Below, in pieces: positions 1 through 9,456 of a DNA stretch of 64,000 bases; positions within the stretch are counted from its first letter, which is position 1; every line of letters begins with the position of its first letter. Source of the DNA: Deinococcus detaillensis. GTDB taxonomy: Bacteria > Deinococcota > Deinococci > Deinococcales > Deinococcaceae. The notes beneath the pieces are model-generated. The model was not told the DNA's origin. It was given only the letters and a program-made list of their open reading frames with translations, and did not search any database. A program made the translations under genes and the position numbers. Location of the stretch: contig NZ_VKDB01000015.1 in the NCBI RefSeq assembly GCF_007280555.1, positions 1 to 64,000 on the forward strand, in the 5' to 3' direction.

Positions 1-138
1 CGTCCTGGCATGAATGCTCCTTCGCGCTGTGATCAGCCTAACGGCTGGTCGGGGCGAAGTGGCTTGGCCGTTGGTCCTCTCTAGGGGGTTCATTCCAAGG
101 GCTTGCTCTTTATTTTCTCCGACTTCCTGCCCGGTGCT

Positions 139-951
139 CTACAACCCTTCCTTCCTCCGAAATGGCAAGGCCAGCAAAAATGTCAAGGTATTGACCAAAA
201 CGATAGTCGGCCCCGGCGCGGTGTCCAAAAAGTACGACAGATACAAGCCCAACGTTCCGCAGAGTGCGCCAATGACGGCGGCGGCCAGCATCATGCCGCG
301 CAAACTGCGCGAACGCAGGCGGGCGGTGGCCGATGAAGTAATCAGCAAACTGACACTCAAGGTGGTGCCGACCAGTTGCACGGTCAGGACGACCACCAAA
401 CCGATCAGAATCAGTAACAGATTATTCATTCTCCCCACCGGCAGGCCCACTGCCCGCGCTTCGGTGGGGTCGAAGCTGACCAGCAGCAGTTCTTTTTGAA
501 TGAAGGTCAGCACCCCGCCCACCACTACGGTGGCGATCAGGGTGCTCCACAAGTCGCTGGCCGTGACGCCCAGCGGGTTGCCGATCAGGAAGTTGGCGAG
601 GTCGTTGGTGTACGTCGGCGCACGCGAGAGCATCACCAACCCCAGCGCGAACATGCCCACAAACACGATCCCGATGGCGCTGTCTTGTTTGAGGCCGCTT
701 CTGCGCCCGACCGCGCCGATACCCAGCGCTGTGATGATGGCGGCGGCGAGTGCGCCGAGCAGCAAATTGCCCCGCAGCAAAAACGCGCCCACGATGCCCG
801 GCAGTACCGCGTGGCTCATGGCGTCGCCGATATACGACAGCCCGCGCAAGACCACCCAAGTGCCGATCATGGCGCACAGCACGCTGACCAGCGCCACGCC
901 GAGCAGGCCGCGCAAAAAGAAAGCGTAGTGGAAGGGTTCTAGAAGATCCAT
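139..951 (-). CDS. Zn/Mn-type metal ABC transporter permease
   Basis: This 270-residue polytopic membrane protein has about eight hydrophobic segments and belongs to the ABC-3 family (ZnuB/MntB/TroB), which forms the channel for Zn(II) or Mn(II) uptake. Recognisable blocks are the N-terminal [11 protein letters not shown] stretch and the conserved loop [13 protein letters not shown] near residue 160. It starts 9 bases after the ATPase gene ends, so the two are almost certainly cotranscribed with the binding-protein gene further upstream. The length is normal for the family. Zinc and manganese cannot be told apart from this sequence. Bases 1-138, downstream of it, hold nothing I recognise. Confidence 0.93.
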   Translation of the reverse strand: MDLLEPFHYAFFLRGLLGVALVSVLCAMIGTWVVLRGLSYIGDAMSHAVLPGIVGAFLLRGNLLLGALAAAIITALGIGAVGRRSGLKQDSAIGIVFVGMFALGLVMLSRAPTYTNDLANFLIGNPLGVTASDLWSTLIATVVVGGVLTFIQKELLLVSFDPTEARAVGLPVGRMNNLLLILIGLVVVLTVQLVGTTLSVSLLITSSATARLRSRSLRGMMLAAAVIGALCGTLGLYLSYFLDTAPGPTIVLVNTLTFLLALPFRRKEGL

Positions 952-960
952 CTGAATGGC

Positions 961-1749
961 TTAGGCGTGAGCATGGGTGTGTCCCAGATGACTGCTGCTG
1001 AAGGTCGCTTCCACATTCTGCGGAGTGTAAACCACTTCGGGCTTGCCCTGCGCCACCACCCGGCGGTTGACCAGCACCAGGTGGTCGCAGGCAGCGGCAG
1101 CGGCCTCCAAATCGTGCGTGACCATCACCACGGCGCGGCCTTCGTCAGCCTGTACCCTCAGCAGCGCCATGATCCGTTCCTGCGTCGCGGCGTCCACGCC
1201 GGTCAGCGGCTCGTCGAGCAGCAGCAAACGGGCGTCGCGGGTCAGCATTCTCGCCAGCAAAACCCGTTGGCGTTGCCCGCCCGACAGCGCTCCGATGTGC
1301 CGGTCTTTGAGGTCGTAAACGCCCGCCTTTTGCAGGGCCTCACTCACCCGCTCGCGGTCGGCGCGGCCCGGCCAGCGGCCCCAGCCCAGCCGAGCAGTGC
1401 GGCCCATCATGGCGGTGTCCCAGACCGTCACCGGAAAGCCCCAGTCCAGCGTTTGCTGCTGCGGCACGTAAGCGACGGCAGTTTGCGGGCGGCCCAACTC
1501 CGGCGCAAAGGTAATGGTGCCGGAACTCGGCGCGGCGAGGCCCACCAGCGCCTTGAGCAGGCTGCTCTTGCCCGCTCCGTTTGGCCCGATGATGGCGGTG
1601 AACTCGCCTGCCCGAATGCTCAGGCTGGCGTCTTCGAGGGCGATTTGGGAGCCGTAACTGAGCGTCAGGTGACTGACCTGAACGAGAGGGGAGGGCGCTT
1701 GTGGTTGCTGCCTTGTGGCTTGCGGAATGAGAAGCGGGCCGCTGTTCAT
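961..1749 (-). CDS. Zn/Mn-type metal ABC transporter ATP-binding protein
   Basis: The 262-residue protein is the ATPase of the metal importer (ZnuC/MntA type). It shows Walker [10 protein letters not shown] near residue 56, the signature LSGGQRQR near 155, Walker B LLLLDEP near 175 and the switch histidine in VMVTHD near 210. The C-terminus ends HTHAHA, a short His-rich tail that could bind metal. It lies between the binding-protein and permease genes in the same orientation. The first 20 residues are unconserved, so the start could be slightly further in. Confidence 0.94.
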   Translation of the reverse strand: MNSGPLLIPQATRQQPQAPSPLVQVSHLTLSYGSQIALEDASLSIRAGEFTAIIGPNGAGKSSLLKALVGLAAPSSGTITFAPELGRPQTAVAYVPQQQTLDWGFPVTVWDTAMMGRTARLGWGRWPGRADRERVSEALQKAGVYDLKDRHIGALSGGQRQRVLLARMLTRDARLLLLDEPLTGVDAATQERIMALLRVQADEGRAVVMVTHDLEAAAAACDHLVLVNRRVVAQGKPEVVYTPQNVEATFSSSHLGHTHAHA

Positions 1750-1830
1750 CGGCTCAGTTCACCCTCGCTTCTTGGTGAATGGGCAAGGCAAATGCTCTGT
1801 TCAGTCTCCGCCCTCCGTCCTCCACAGCAC

Positions 1831-2712
1831 TCACTTCAAAGCCCCCACAATCACCCTGACGTTTTGCTTGAACGCCTTCAAATAGCTGTCGCCCGCGCTG
1901 CCTTTTGGCCCCAGTGCGTCGGTATACAGCGGCGGGGCGATTTTAACTCCGGTTTCCCCGCTGATAGTCTGGGCCAGGCGCGGATTGACGGTGTTTTCAG
2001 TGAAAATGGCCGGTGCGCCGCTCTTCCGGATGCCGTCCACCAGCCCGGCGAGTTCCTTGGCACTGGGCTGGCGCTCGCTGCTGAGGCCCGGAATCACGTT
2101 GCCGACAATCTTGAGGCCGTACCGATCTGCGAGGTAGCCCTGTGAATCATGGTTGGTCACCAGAACGCGTCTCGCGGCAGGCAAGCTGGAAAATTGCTGC
2201 TTGGCGTAAGCGTCCAGCGCGGCGAGTTGCTGCTGGTAAGCGCTCAGATTTTTGGCGTAGACGGCTTTGCCCGCCGGATCAAGCTGAGTCAGCGTGGCGG
2301 CGATCAATTTGACGAACTGCTCCACGTTCGCCGGATTCCACCACAGATGCGGGTCAGTGCCGCCGTCCGCTTGCCGCAACTTGACGCCGCTGGCTTTGGC
2401 GAGTTCGACCACCTTCACTCCGCTGGCCGCGCCGCGCAGTTTGGGCAGCCACTGTTCCAAGCCCGCTCCGCTGACAAACAACGTTTTACTGCTGCTCAGC
2501 GCGGCGATGTCGCGGGTGCTGGGCTGATACTCGTGCGGGTCGGCGTTGGCCGGAATCAGGGTGTTGATGCTGAGCCGCCCGCCGCCGATGGCCCCCACCC
2601 AATCAGCCACTAAGGTATTGCTGGCACTGACTCGCAGGGGCGCAGCCTGAGCGCCACTGAGCAGCGCCACCGCCAAACCAGAAGTCAAAAGAGTCGAGCG
2701 GAGGTTTATCAC
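1831..2712 (-). CDS. Metal ABC transporter substrate-binding protein (cluster A-I)
   Basis: This is a periplasmic Zn/Mn-binding protein of the ZnuA/TroA family. After a signal peptide (hydrophobic [11 protein letters not shown], cleavage near AQA) come the metal-ligand motifs [13 protein letters not shown] and [15 protein letters not shown] place the start at GTG 2712: it gives a normal signal peptide and sits 6 bases after a TATCAT -10 box, the leaderless arrangement used across this window. The longer reading frame from GTG 2751 would translate through the operator and add residues not typical of a signal peptide. The mature length (about 270) is normal for the family. Regulation by the adjacent Fur-family protein is inferred. 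Confidence 0.9.
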   Translation of the reverse strand: MINLRSTLLTSGLAVALLSGAQAAPLRVSASNTLVADWVGAIGGGRLSINTLIPANADPHEYQPSTRDIAALSSSKTLFVSGAGLEQWLPKLRGAASGVKVVELAKASGVKLRQADGGTDPHLWWNPANVEQFVKLIAATLTQLDPAGKAVYAKNLSAYQQQLAALDAYAKQQFSSLPAARRVLVTNHDSQGYLADRYGLKIVGNVIPGLSSERQPSAKELAGLVDGIRKSGAPAIFTENTVNPRLAQTISGETGVKIAPPLYTDALGPKGSAGDSYLKAFKQNVRVIVGALK

Positions 2713-2718
2713 TCGAAA

Positions 2719-2735
2719 ATGATAATCCATTATCA
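2719..2735 (-). promoter_or_regulatory. Fur-family operator over the -10 box of the metal transporter
   Basis: TGATAAT-CC-ATTATCA (2720-2735) is a perfect 16-base inverted repeat. It matches the Fur-family 7-1-7 core except for a two-base centre. The TATCAT -10 hexamer of the binding-protein gene (complement of 2719-2724) overlaps the left half-site, so a bound repressor would block initiation. Confidence 0.8.
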
Positions 2736-2789
2736 AATAATTGGCAAGCACATTCCCGCCTTCTTTTCCATCGGGCTGTCGGCCACCTG

Positions 2790-3200
2790 CTAAAGGCTAT
2801 TCTTGGCGCACTCGGGGCAAACGCCGTAGAGCGTCACTTCATGCGCTTCCACCACGAAGCCGCCGGGGTAGATCGTGCCTGCGGGCAAGGCGACGGGGCA
2901 GGTGTGCAGGGTGAAGACCCGCTGACAGGCCCGGCATGAAAAGTGGTGGTGGTGGCCGCGCCCGCTGGCTTCATACAGGTTTTCGCCGTCCAGCGTGACC
3001 ATGTGCGCCGCGCCCTGCTCTTGCAGCAGCTTAAGGGTGCGGTACACGGTGGCGACGCCGAGTTTGGGCAGTTCACCCAGGGCACGGCGGTGCAGCTCCG
3101 GCACGTCCAGCGGGCCTTCAGCAGCCTGCAGCAAGCGGCCAATCACCTCGCGTTGACGGGTACCACGCGGGCGGAGGGAGGAAGCGGGCGCGGCACTCAT
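2790..3200 (-). CDS. Fur-family metalloregulator (Fur/Zur/Mur type)
   Basis: This 136-residue transcription factor has a winged-helix N-terminus ([11 protein letters not shown] recognition region, residues 50-60) and a metal-binding C-terminus with HHHHF and two CxxC pairs (CRAC and CPEC) that form the structural zinc site of the family. It lies directly upstream of the metal transporter genes, and a perfect Fur-like palindrome lies in the gap. It is therefore likely to regulate that transporter, and Zur or Mur are better guesses than true Fur. Its own mRNA should be leaderless: TACGCT ends 7 bases before the ATG. Confidence 0.93.
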   Translation of the reverse strand: MSAAPASSLRPRGTRQREVIGRLLQAAEGPLDVPELHRRALGELPKLGVATVYRTLKLLQEQGAAHMVTLDGENLYEASGRGHHHHFSCRACQRVFTLHTCPVALPAGTIYPGGFVVEAHEVTLYGVCPECAKNSL

Positions 3201-3207
3201 GAACTCC

Positions 3208-3213
3208 AGCGTA
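3208..3213 (-). promoter_or_regulatory. -10 box, leaderless fur-family gene
   Basis: TACGCT (minus strand) lies 7 bases before the ATG at 3200. No Shine-Dalgarno sequence is present. Confidence 0.6.
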
Positions 3214-3272
3214 GCAAATTGGCAAGCGGGAATTGAGAGAGGGTTCTCAGACGGTGGCGGGGAAACTCGGGC

Positions 3273-3278
3273 TACACT
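3273..3278 (+). promoter_or_regulatory. -10 box, leaderless secreted-protein gene
   Basis: TACACT lies 7 bases before the ATG at 3286 and decides this start over the upstream ATG at 3199, which lacks a signal peptide. Confidence 0.6.
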
Positions 3279-3285
3279 CCGCTCA

Positions 3286-3954
3286 ATGAAGCGCGTACTT
3301 CTGGCCGTTTTGGGATTGTGTTCAAGCTGGGCGGTGGCCGGCGGAGGGGGGCAGCCGCCCGCACCTCACGCTTCCCCGCGCAGCGTGCCGGTCTTGATCT
3401 TCAACTTCAAGCCGGGTGACGAGATTACCAACGGCCCTTTTCTATGCGCGGACGGTCAGGCCGTTTTCGCAGAAGCCCTTCCCGACGCCCTGCGCCTGAC
3501 CCGGCGCGGCGAAATCTTGACCTTGCCCAAACTCACCAAGCCCAACCAGTACGGCAAAGACGGCGTTTCGTGGGTCAACACTGGGCCGGACAGCGCCGAA
3601 CTGACGCTGGGGCGCACGCAGCCGGTCAAGTGCTACGCGCCGCAATCGGGTGACGTCTATGCTCAGTCCCTCAATTTAGGTGTTGCCCAACCATACCGTT
3701 GTGCGGGGGGAGAAGAGCTATGGGTTTCTCCTGTCCAGATTCAGGCTCTCAAGATGGGCACGCTCAGCATGGTCGTGCTCAGCCAAAGTCACAGCGGTCA
3801 AGCGCCCGTGACCACCCTGCTGCCGCAGGTGCGCTCGGCCAGCGGGATCAAGTACCAGAGCAGTCAGTGGACGTGGGTGACCAACGGGCGAGAAGGCCGG
3901 CTGGAGCGGCAAGGCAAAACAGCCGTTCAGCAGTGCCAGGCCGAGATCAAGTGA
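3286..3954 (+). CDS. Secreted protein of unknown function
   Basis: The 222-residue product begins [11 protein letters not shown] and has a typical signal peptide ending near AVAGG. The mature part has four cysteines in similar settings (FLCADG, VKCYAP, YRCAGG, QQCQAE), which suggests two disulfides and perhaps an internal duplication. I recognise no family. The start at 3286 is favoured by the signal peptide and the TACACT -10 box 7 bases upstream. It is divergent from the Fur-family gene. A small secreted Deinococcus protein is the best description. Confidence 0.7.
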   Translation: MKRVLLAVLGLCSSWAVAGGGGQPPAPHASPRSVPVLIFNFKPGDEITNGPFLCADGQAVFAEALPDALRLTRRGEILTLPKLTKPNQYGKDGVSWVNTGPDSAELTLGRTQPVKCYAPQSGDVYAQSLNLGVAQPYRCAGGEELWVSPVQIQALKMGTLSMVVLSQSHSGQAPVTTLLPQVRSASGIKYQSSQWTWVTNGREGRLERQGKTAVQQCQAEIK

Positions 3955-4023
3955 GCCGCATTCCCGCAAGAGCTTGCAAAAAATTTCACATTTTGATGAA
4001 GATAGGCTTGGCCCGCGCTGGCT

Positions 4024-4045
4024 GGGCTTTCAGCAAAAAAAGCCC
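4024..4045 (+). terminator. Possible terminator hairpin
   Basis: GGGCTTT (4024-4030) pairs with AAAGCCC (4039-4045) across an 8-base loop. No T-run follows directly; the nearest is a five-T stretch some 14 bases on. It is a weak candidate. Confidence 0.3.
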
Positions 4046-4069
4046 CATCAGCACGGTGTTTTTCCGCTC

Positions 4070-4098
4070 TTTACTGTTTGGCCGCGCTGGAGTAAACT
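4070..4098 (+). promoter_or_regulatory. Putative dnaG promoter
   Basis: TTTACT (4070-4075) and TAAACT (4093-4098) are separated by 17 bases, a good -35/-10 arrangement in front of the dnaG leader. Confidence 0.45.
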
Positions 4099-4255
4099 AA
4101 CGCTCTAACGGCCTCCAAGCAGCTCCATTTTCGGGTACTTGTCTTGAGGCAGTGTTGGTCAATCGCCGCTTGAACGTGACGGCGCTGGACACTCGGTCTG
4201 GCGCTGGCTTGTTTTGGCGCGGGCATAACCAAAAGCCAAAAGGAGGTGAGGAAAC

Positions 4256-6031
4256 ATCGGAACCAAAGAAGAAGTCCGCGAGCGGCTGAGCATCGCCGAA
4301 GTGGTGGGTCAGTATGTCAGCCTCACCCCTGCCGGGAAGGGAAGATTGAAAGGCCTGTGCCCCTTTCACAATGAAAAGACCCCCAGCTTTCAAGTTGACA
4401 CAGAGCAAGGCTACTATTACTGCTTTGGGTGTAAAGCGGGCGGCGACCTTTTTTCATTCGTGCAGCGTACTGAGAACCTGAGCTTTGGTGACGCGCTGCG
4501 CAAACTGGCCGAGCAAGCCGGCGTCACCGTCGAAACGCGCTACGGTGAGAAGTCCAGCCGCGATATTTATGAGGTCAACGCTTTTGCGCTCGAATACTTC
4601 CGCAACTCGCTGAGCGGAGTGGGCCTAGACTACTTTCACGCACGCGGTCTGACCGAAGAGACCATCGCCAAATTTGAACTCGGCTACGCCCCCGACGGCT
4701 GGGACGGCCTGCTGAGCCTTGCCAAGAGTCGCGGGCTGAATGAGCGCCAATTGCTGGAAGCGGGCCTGCTGTCGGAAAATACCCAGACTGGACGGGTTTA
4801 TGACCGCTTCCGGGGGCGGGTAATGTTTCCGATCCGCGACCACCTCAGCCGCTTGGTGGGCTTTGGCGGGCGGGTGCTGGGCGACGAAAAGCCCAAGTAC
4901 CTCAACACGCCGGAAACCGAAGCCTTCAAAAAAGGTGAACTGCTCTACGGCCTCAACTTTGCCCGCAGCGCCGCTCAGAATGCCAGCCCGGACGGCGGCG
5001 GCGAACTGATCGTGGTGGAAGGCTACATGGACGTGATTGCGCTGCACCAAGCTGGATTCGAAACGGCGGCAGCGACGCTGGGCACGGCACTCACGGCAGA
5101 CCACGCCACCTTGCTGGCCCGACTCGACGTTCAAAAGCTGGCCTTGATGTTTGACCGCGACGAAGCGGGACTCAAAGCCACGTTGTCGGGCCTCGATCAG
5201 GTGGTGGGCAGCAAGCTGAGGGTGCGGGCCACCCGCGTACCCAGCGGCAAAGACCCCGCAGACGCGGTGATGGCCGGAGAGCTGCACGCCATCCGGCAGG
5301 CGCTGGCCAGCGGCCTGGACGAAGTGCATTACCGGGTGGAAGCGGCCATTCAGAAGTACGGCGTGAGCACCACCGAGGGCAAACGCCGAATTTTGATGGA
5401 ACTCTTGCCGAGAATGCAAAACCTCGATCCGTTCGATGAAAGTGCCAAGGAGATGCGGCGGCTGGCCTGTGACCCGCTGGGCCTCAAGCCTGAAGCCCTG
5501 AACGACTGGATTGCCAACAAAGCTAAGCGCAAAACCCTGACTGACACCCACTTGGCGGGCATGTCCAGCCAGCATAGCGGCGATCACGAGTTGGCCTTGC
5601 TGCGCCAGATTCTGCTGGCCCCGGCGCTGCTCGCCAAGCTGGACGGGCAGACGCCCTGGCAAAACGAAACCGTCAAAAAAGTCATGCTGGCCGCACGGGG
5701 AGCCAAGAGCAGCGAGGAGATTCTGGAAGTCTTCAGGGGCCAGCCCGAGGAGCAGTTGCTGATTCGTCTGCTGTTTGAAGGCCGCGATCCACGCTCACAC
5801 AGCCGCGCCAACGCCGAGCAGTTTGAGCAAAAAGTGGGCGCGTACGCCGCCGCCGCCGTGGACGATATTCAGTCGGGCCTGAGCATCGACTCGCTGCGAA
5901 CCGAAAAAGACTTGCTGGCGCGGCAAATGGCGAGCGCTTCCCCTGAAGAAAAGCGGGCGCTGCTGACTCAGATTTCAGAATTGCAGCGGGCCATCGAAGC
6001 GGAAAAACGGGTGCGGCGGATGCAGGCCTGA
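4256..6031 (+). CDS. dnaG: DNA primase DnaG, apparent ATC start codon
   Basis: The primase makes RNA primers for replication. The CHC2 zinc finger is complete (Cys35, His38, Cys56, Cys59), followed by the catalytic core with the TOPRIM motifs VVEGYMDV and MFDRDEAG, and a C-terminal helicase-interaction region. With this start the protein is 591 residues, normal for DnaG. The conserved N-terminus ([16 protein letters not shown]) is in frame only back to an ATC at 4256. That codon is preceded by the window's best Shine-Dalgarno, AGGAGGTGAG (4241-4250), and an in-frame TGA at 4247 excludes any ATG, GTG or TTG upstream. The next possible start (GTG 4301) would delete 15 conserved residues. Initiation at AUC is therefore likely, unless a base error hides an ATG. 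Confidence 0.92.
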   Translation: MGTKEEVRERLSIAEVVGQYVSLTPAGKGRLKGLCPFHNEKTPSFQVDTEQGYYYCFGCKAGGDLFSFVQRTENLSFGDALRKLAEQAGVTVETRYGEKSSRDIYEVNAFALEYFRNSLSGVGLDYFHARGLTEETIAKFELGYAPDGWDGLLSLAKSRGLNERQLLEAGLLSENTQTGRVYDRFRGRVMFPIRDHLSRLVGFGGRVLGDEKPKYLNTPETEAFKKGELLYGLNFARSAAQNASPDGGGELIVVEGYMDVIALHQAGFETAAATLGTALTADHATLLARLDVQKLALMFDRDEAGLKATLSGLDQVVGSKLRVRATRVPSGKDPADAVMAGELHAIRQALASGLDEVHYRVEAAIQKYGVSTTEGKRRILMELLPRMQNLDPFDESAKEMRRLACDPLGLKPEALNDWIANKAKRKTLTDTHLAGMSSQHSGDHELALLRQILLAPALLAKLDGQTPWQNETVKKVMLAARGAKSSEEILEVFRGQPEEQLLIRLLFEGRDPRSHSRANAEQFEQKVGAYAAAAVDDIQSGLSIDSLRTEKDLLARQMASASPEEKRALLTQISELQRAIEAEKRVRRMQA

Positions 6032-6087
6032 GGCAACTGGCAGGGTATGGGATAGCAGCTTGCTGAGCAGTTCTAACCGCTGCTCCC

Positions 6088-6915
6088 TTAACCACTCGTC
6101 AGCAGCGCCGCGCCGGTCAGCGCGAGTGCCACGCCGCCCCACTGGGCGGGCCGCAGTTTTTCTTTGAGCACCGCGACGGCCAGCAAGGTGGTAAACGCCG
6201 GATACAAACTGGTCAGCAGCGCACCAATCGCCAGCCCGCCCCCCTGCACCGCCAGCAGATAAAACACGTTGCCGAGCGTGTCGCCGGGAGCTGAAGCCAG
6301 CAGCAGGCCGAGTTTTTGGGGACGCAGGCCCACGGTGAGGGCGGTCAGCGGCACGATCACCAGACTGCTGGCCACGCGGGCGGCGCTCAGCGTCCAAAGA
6401 GCGCCTGCCGAGTCGTGGGCTTGGCCGAGCATGACAAAGTAAAAGCCGAAGCCCACCCCAGCCAGTAAGCCTAGCAGCACGCCGCTGCTTGCCTTGCTCC
6501 CGGTTTGCGGTGTAAAACTCAGCAGCGCGGTGCCGAGCAGCACGCACAGCGCTCCTGCCCAGCCCCAGATGCCCAGCAGTTCGCCGCCCGCGACGCCCAC
6601 CGCCACCGGCACCGCCGCCGAGAGTGCGCCCGCGCCCACCGACACCGCGCCCATTGGCCCCAGCGCCAGCGCTTTGTAAAACGCCAGTACCGCTCCCAGG
6701 CCCACCACGCCCGCTGCCGCTCCCCACCACAAGTCTGCTGAGGGCGGCAGCGGTTGGCGCAGCAGCACAGCCAAAGTCAGCAAGATCAGCGCCGCTGGGG
6801 GGTGGGTGAGCGCGGCGACCCGAAACGGCGAATTGTAGCGGCTGGCGACGCCCGCCAAGAAATCGCCCACGCCGTAGCTGAGCGCGGAGAGGAGGCCGAG
6901 GAGAGCAGGATTCAT
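6088..6915 (-). CDS. EamA/DMT-family transporter
   Basis: This 275-residue inner-membrane protein has about ten predicted transmembrane helices in two homologous halves, the drug/metabolite transporter (EamA) architecture. Family features include the N-terminal SALSYGVGDF segment and the second-half LLTSLYPAFTTLLAV. The substrate is not predictable; family members export amino acids, nucleobases or drugs. It is convergent with dnaG. The start is supported by the TACACT -10 box 7 bases upstream, and a TA-flanked repeat begins about 80 bases upstream. Confidence 0.85.
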   Translation of the reverse strand: MNPALLGLLSALSYGVGDFLAGVASRYNSPFRVAALTHPPAALILLTLAVLLRQPLPPSADLWWGAAAGVVGLGAVLAFYKALALGPMGAVSVGAGALSAAVPVAVGVAGGELLGIWGWAGALCVLLGTALLSFTPQTGSKASSGVLLGLLAGVGFGFYFVMLGQAHDSAGALWTLSAARVASSLVIVPLTALTVGLRPQKLGLLLASAPGDTLGNVFYLLAVQGGGLAIGALLTSLYPAFTTLLAVAVLKEKLRPAQWGGVALALTGAALLTSG

Positions 6916-6922
6916 GCTGGGC

Positions 6923-6928
6923 AGTGTA
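6923..6928 (-). promoter_or_regulatory. -10 box, leaderless EamA gene
   Basis: TACACT (minus strand), 7 bases before the ATG at 6915. Confidence 0.6.
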
Positions 6929-6992
6929 GAGCAGTAGCGTGCTGGACGATGGGTAGTAAGCCGTGCAGGTGCTGGCCTTCAAACTTTTTCCC

Positions 6993-7154
6993 TAGAGCAT
7001 TTGTCAAAAAAGAAGCTCTTTTTTGACCGAGCGGGCAGGCCTGGTAGGTGCCGCTTTGCCCAAGAACCAACGGGAGTGGAATAGAGAGAGCATTTGGGAG
7101 GATGGATGGCTGAGCGTGTTTTTTGCTCAGCCGTCTATTCGGACAAATGCTCTG
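6993..7154 (+). repeat. Structured TA-flanked repeat, copy A (MITE-like)
   Basis: The ends are a perfect 12-base inverted repeat, AGAGCATTTGTC (6994-7005) and its complement (7142-7153). Inside are an 11-base-pair A/T hairpin (7003-7027, loop AGC), a middle hairpin GGGCA...TGCCC (about 7033-7061) and a 3' hairpin that starts with a second AGAGCATTTG and carries the stem GGCTGAGC/GCTCAGCC around the loop GTGTTTTTT (7116-7124). The left flank is TA; the right flank is TG. Copies B (59535), C (19213) and D (54487) share this plan. The size and TA flanks fit a non-autonomous IS630/Tc1-type element. No protein is encoded. Confidence 0.8.
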
Positions 7155-7216
7155 AGCCGCCCGCCGCAGGCCCCCTTCCCTTTGACCTATCAGACAGGCT
7201 AAAGTACCCAAACGCC

Positions 7217-7909
7217 ATGAGCCAACTGCTGCTGATCCGTCACGGGCAGGCCACCCCCTTTGAGGCCGACACTGACCGCTTAAGCGAGTTGGGCGAGCGG
7301 CAGGCCCGCCAGATCGGCAAGGCGCTGCATGCCGAACACCTCGGCGTTACCCACCTGATCCACGGCCCGTTGGTCAGACAACGCCGCACAGCGCTGTTAG
7401 CCGCTGAAGGCATAAATTGGCCGACGCCCCAAGAAGACGCTCGACTGGCCGAGTACGACGGCGACGGTCTGCTGCGCTGGCTCGCGCCGCTGCTGGCTGA
7501 GCGTGACGCCGAGTTCGCGGAGCGCGTCCAGAAGTTTGATCGGGAAAAGACTGGCCCGCAGCGCAACAAGTACCTGCAAGCCGTGTTTGAGCCGCTGACG
7601 GGCGCTTACTTGCGCGGCGAGCTCCTCCATGAAGAAGTGGAAACCTGGGCCGACTTTGGGGCGCGGGTTCAGTCGGCCATGCACGATGTGCTGCGGCTCC
7701 CAGGCGCAACGGTGCTGGTGTTTACCTCCGGCGGCGTGATCGGCAGTGTGGTGGCTGGCGTGCTCAAGGCCCCACCTGAAACGGCGCTGGCTCTCAACTG
7801 GCGCATCAAAAACGGCTCGATCACCCGCTTGACTTACGGCGGTGGGCGGGTCAGTTTAGACAGTTTCAACGAAACGGCGCATCTGGGCGAGTTACAGAGT
7901 TGGCGGTAA
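7217..7909 (+). CDS. Histidine phosphatase family protein (phosphoglycerate-mutase-like)
   Basis: The protein has 230 residues. The catalytic LLLIRHGQ motif is at residues 4-11, and the second-half VFTSGGVIG takes the place where the family keeps its second histidine. The family covers phosphatases and mutases of sugar phosphates and other small phosphoesters, so the substrate is open. I start at ATG 7217 because the RHG motif must lie at the very N-terminus; the longer frame (from GTG 7094) would read through repeat A. A TAAAGT hexamer lies 11 bases upstream. Confidence 0.85.
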   Translation: MSQLLLIRHGQATPFEADTDRLSELGERQARQIGKALHAEHLGVTHLIHGPLVRQRRTALLAAEGINWPTPQEDARLAEYDGDGLLRWLAPLLAERDAEFAERVQKFDREKTGPQRNKYLQAVFEPLTGAYLRGELLHEEVETWADFGARVQSAMHDVLRLPGATVLVFTSGGVIGSVVAGVLKAPPETALALNWRIKNGSITRLTYGGGRVSLDSFNETAHLGELQSWR

Positions 7910-7966
7910 GCGCCGCAGAATCTGCTCTCATCACAGGCCATACCTCACATCCAAAGGAGCCACACC

Positions 7967-8947
7967 ATGCAAGCCTTCCAATGTACCCACCTCGGCCCAC
8001 CCGACGAACTTGAACTGAGTACCTTGCCCGACCCCACGCCCGCTGGGGGTGAGGTCATCATCGAAGTCCACGCCGCGCCGCTCAACTTCCCTGATGTGCT
8101 GATGATTGAAGGCAAATACCAGATGCGCCCTGAATTGCCTTTCACCCCCGGCGCGGAAGTGGCCGGAATCGTTACGGCGGTGGGGGAGGGCGTGACGCAC
8201 CTCAAGGTCGGTGACCGGGTGGCCTCGTTCGTGCAGCTCGGCGGCTTTGCCCAGCAGGTCGTAGCGCCCGCCAACGCCACCTTTCCGCTGCCCGAAGGGG
8301 TGGATTTTGCTGAAGGTGCGGCGCTGCCACTGGCTTACGGTACCTCGGCCCACGCGCTGCTCGACCGCGCTGAACTCAAAGCGGGTCAGACCCTGCTGGT
8401 GCTGGGCGCGGCGGGCGGAGTGGGCCTCGCGGCGGTGCAAATTGGCAAGGCACTCGGAGCGCGGGTCATCGCGGCGGCTTCTACCGACGAAAAGCTAGCG
8501 CTGTGCCGCCAAAACGGGGCCGACGACACGATCAACTATTCCACGCAGGATTTGCGTTCGGCTCTCAAGGAACTGACCGGCGGCAAAGGCCCAGACGTGA
8601 TTTACGACCCCGTGGGCGGCAAACTGGCCGAGCCAGCCTTCCGGTCTATCGCTTGGGGCGGCAAATACCTGGTGGTGGGCTTTGCCGAGGGTGAGATTCC
8701 GGCCCTGCCGCTCAACTTGGCGCTGCTCAAAGGCGCGTCCATCGTGGGCGTGTTCTGGGGCGAATTTGCCAAGCGCGGCCCCAAAAAGAACCTCGCCAAT
8801 CTGCGCCAACTGCTGACGTGGATGGGCGAGGGCAAAGTCAAGCCGTATATCTCGGCCCGCTACGCGCTGGCAGATGTGCCGCAGGCACTCAAGGACATGG
8901 CGGGGCGCAAAGTGACGGGCAAAGCGGTGATTGAGCCGCAGCGGTGA
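7967..8947 (+). CDS. Zinc-independent NADPH:quinone oxidoreductase (MDR family)
   Basis: This 326-residue medium-chain dehydrogenase/reductase has a GroES-like N-terminal domain and a Rossmann domain with LVLGAAGGVGLAAVQIGKALGA near residue 140. The structural and catalytic zinc ligands of alcohol dehydrogenases are absent, as in quinone oxidoreductases and enoyl reductases of this group. It has a clear Shine-Dalgarno (AAAGGAG) 7 bases before the ATG, unlike most genes here. It probably reduces quinones or alpha,beta-unsaturated carbonyls with NADPH. Confidence 0.9.
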   Translation: MQAFQCTHLGPPDELELSTLPDPTPAGGEVIIEVHAAPLNFPDVLMIEGKYQMRPELPFTPGAEVAGIVTAVGEGVTHLKVGDRVASFVQLGGFAQQVVAPANATFPLPEGVDFAEGAALPLAYGTSAHALLDRAELKAGQTLLVLGAAGGVGLAAVQIGKALGARVIAAASTDEKLALCRQNGADDTINYSTQDLRSALKELTGGKGPDVIYDPVGGKLAEPAFRSIAWGGKYLVVGFAEGEIPALPLNLALLKGASIVGVFWGEFAKRGPKKNLANLRQLLTWMGEGKVKPYISARYALADVPQALKDMAGRKVTGKAVIEPQR

Positions 8948-8965
8948 GGCTGGCTTACGATTAAA

Positions 8966-9456
8966 TTACTGTTGCCGATAACCCAGCCAAACGCCTGCCC
9001 ACATTCCTGTACCGCACCGCGCTTTGTAGGGATACTTGGCAGGGGTCGTCCAGTGACTCAGGAGAGCATTCGGGCCGTCAGGGTCTGCCTGTGCGGCTGC
9101 TGCGAAGCAAGCGGACAGACCTGACGTGGCAAAACGCCGTCCACTGAGCGCTTCAAGGAAGGTGCGGGCCAACGTCAACCGTTCTGCTGTGAGTTTTGGC
9201 GAGCCGAACATCAGCCGGGCATTGGTGACGACTCGGCTGTGTGGATGGAGATCGAATTCTGCGAAATCCCCGTTGTTCAAGCTAAATCTTTGGGTAAGGA
9301 GACTGGCCATAAATGGGCCTTCACGCTCCAAACGGCAGCCGTTGGTAAAGCAAAATGCACTTTGAGCAGGCGTCTGGATGGTGCCGAGGAGGGCTGGCGC
9401 ACGGTCAAGTCCTCCCGCTGCTGCCGTACCGAGAAGGCTCAAGAGCAGAAAAAGTT

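Larger units (their letters stand above)
3955..4255. other. Intergenic region upstream of dnaG
   Basis: About 300 bases without a gene. It holds a hairpin with seven-base arms GGGCTTT/AAAGCCC (4024-4045), which may end the preceding transcript, followed by a promoter-like pair (4070-4098) and about 150 bases of probable dnaG leader that ends in a strong Shine-Dalgarno sequence. Confidence 0.5.

Noticed and set aside
14..499. Open frame on the plus strand opposite the permease gene
   Set aside because: It is antisense to a clear ABC permease, has no start signal and no domain.
1831..2751. Start of the metal-binding protein at GTG 2751
   Set aside because: It would translate through the operator and promoter and bury the signal peptide. 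GTG 2712 fits both the -10 box and the signal peptide.
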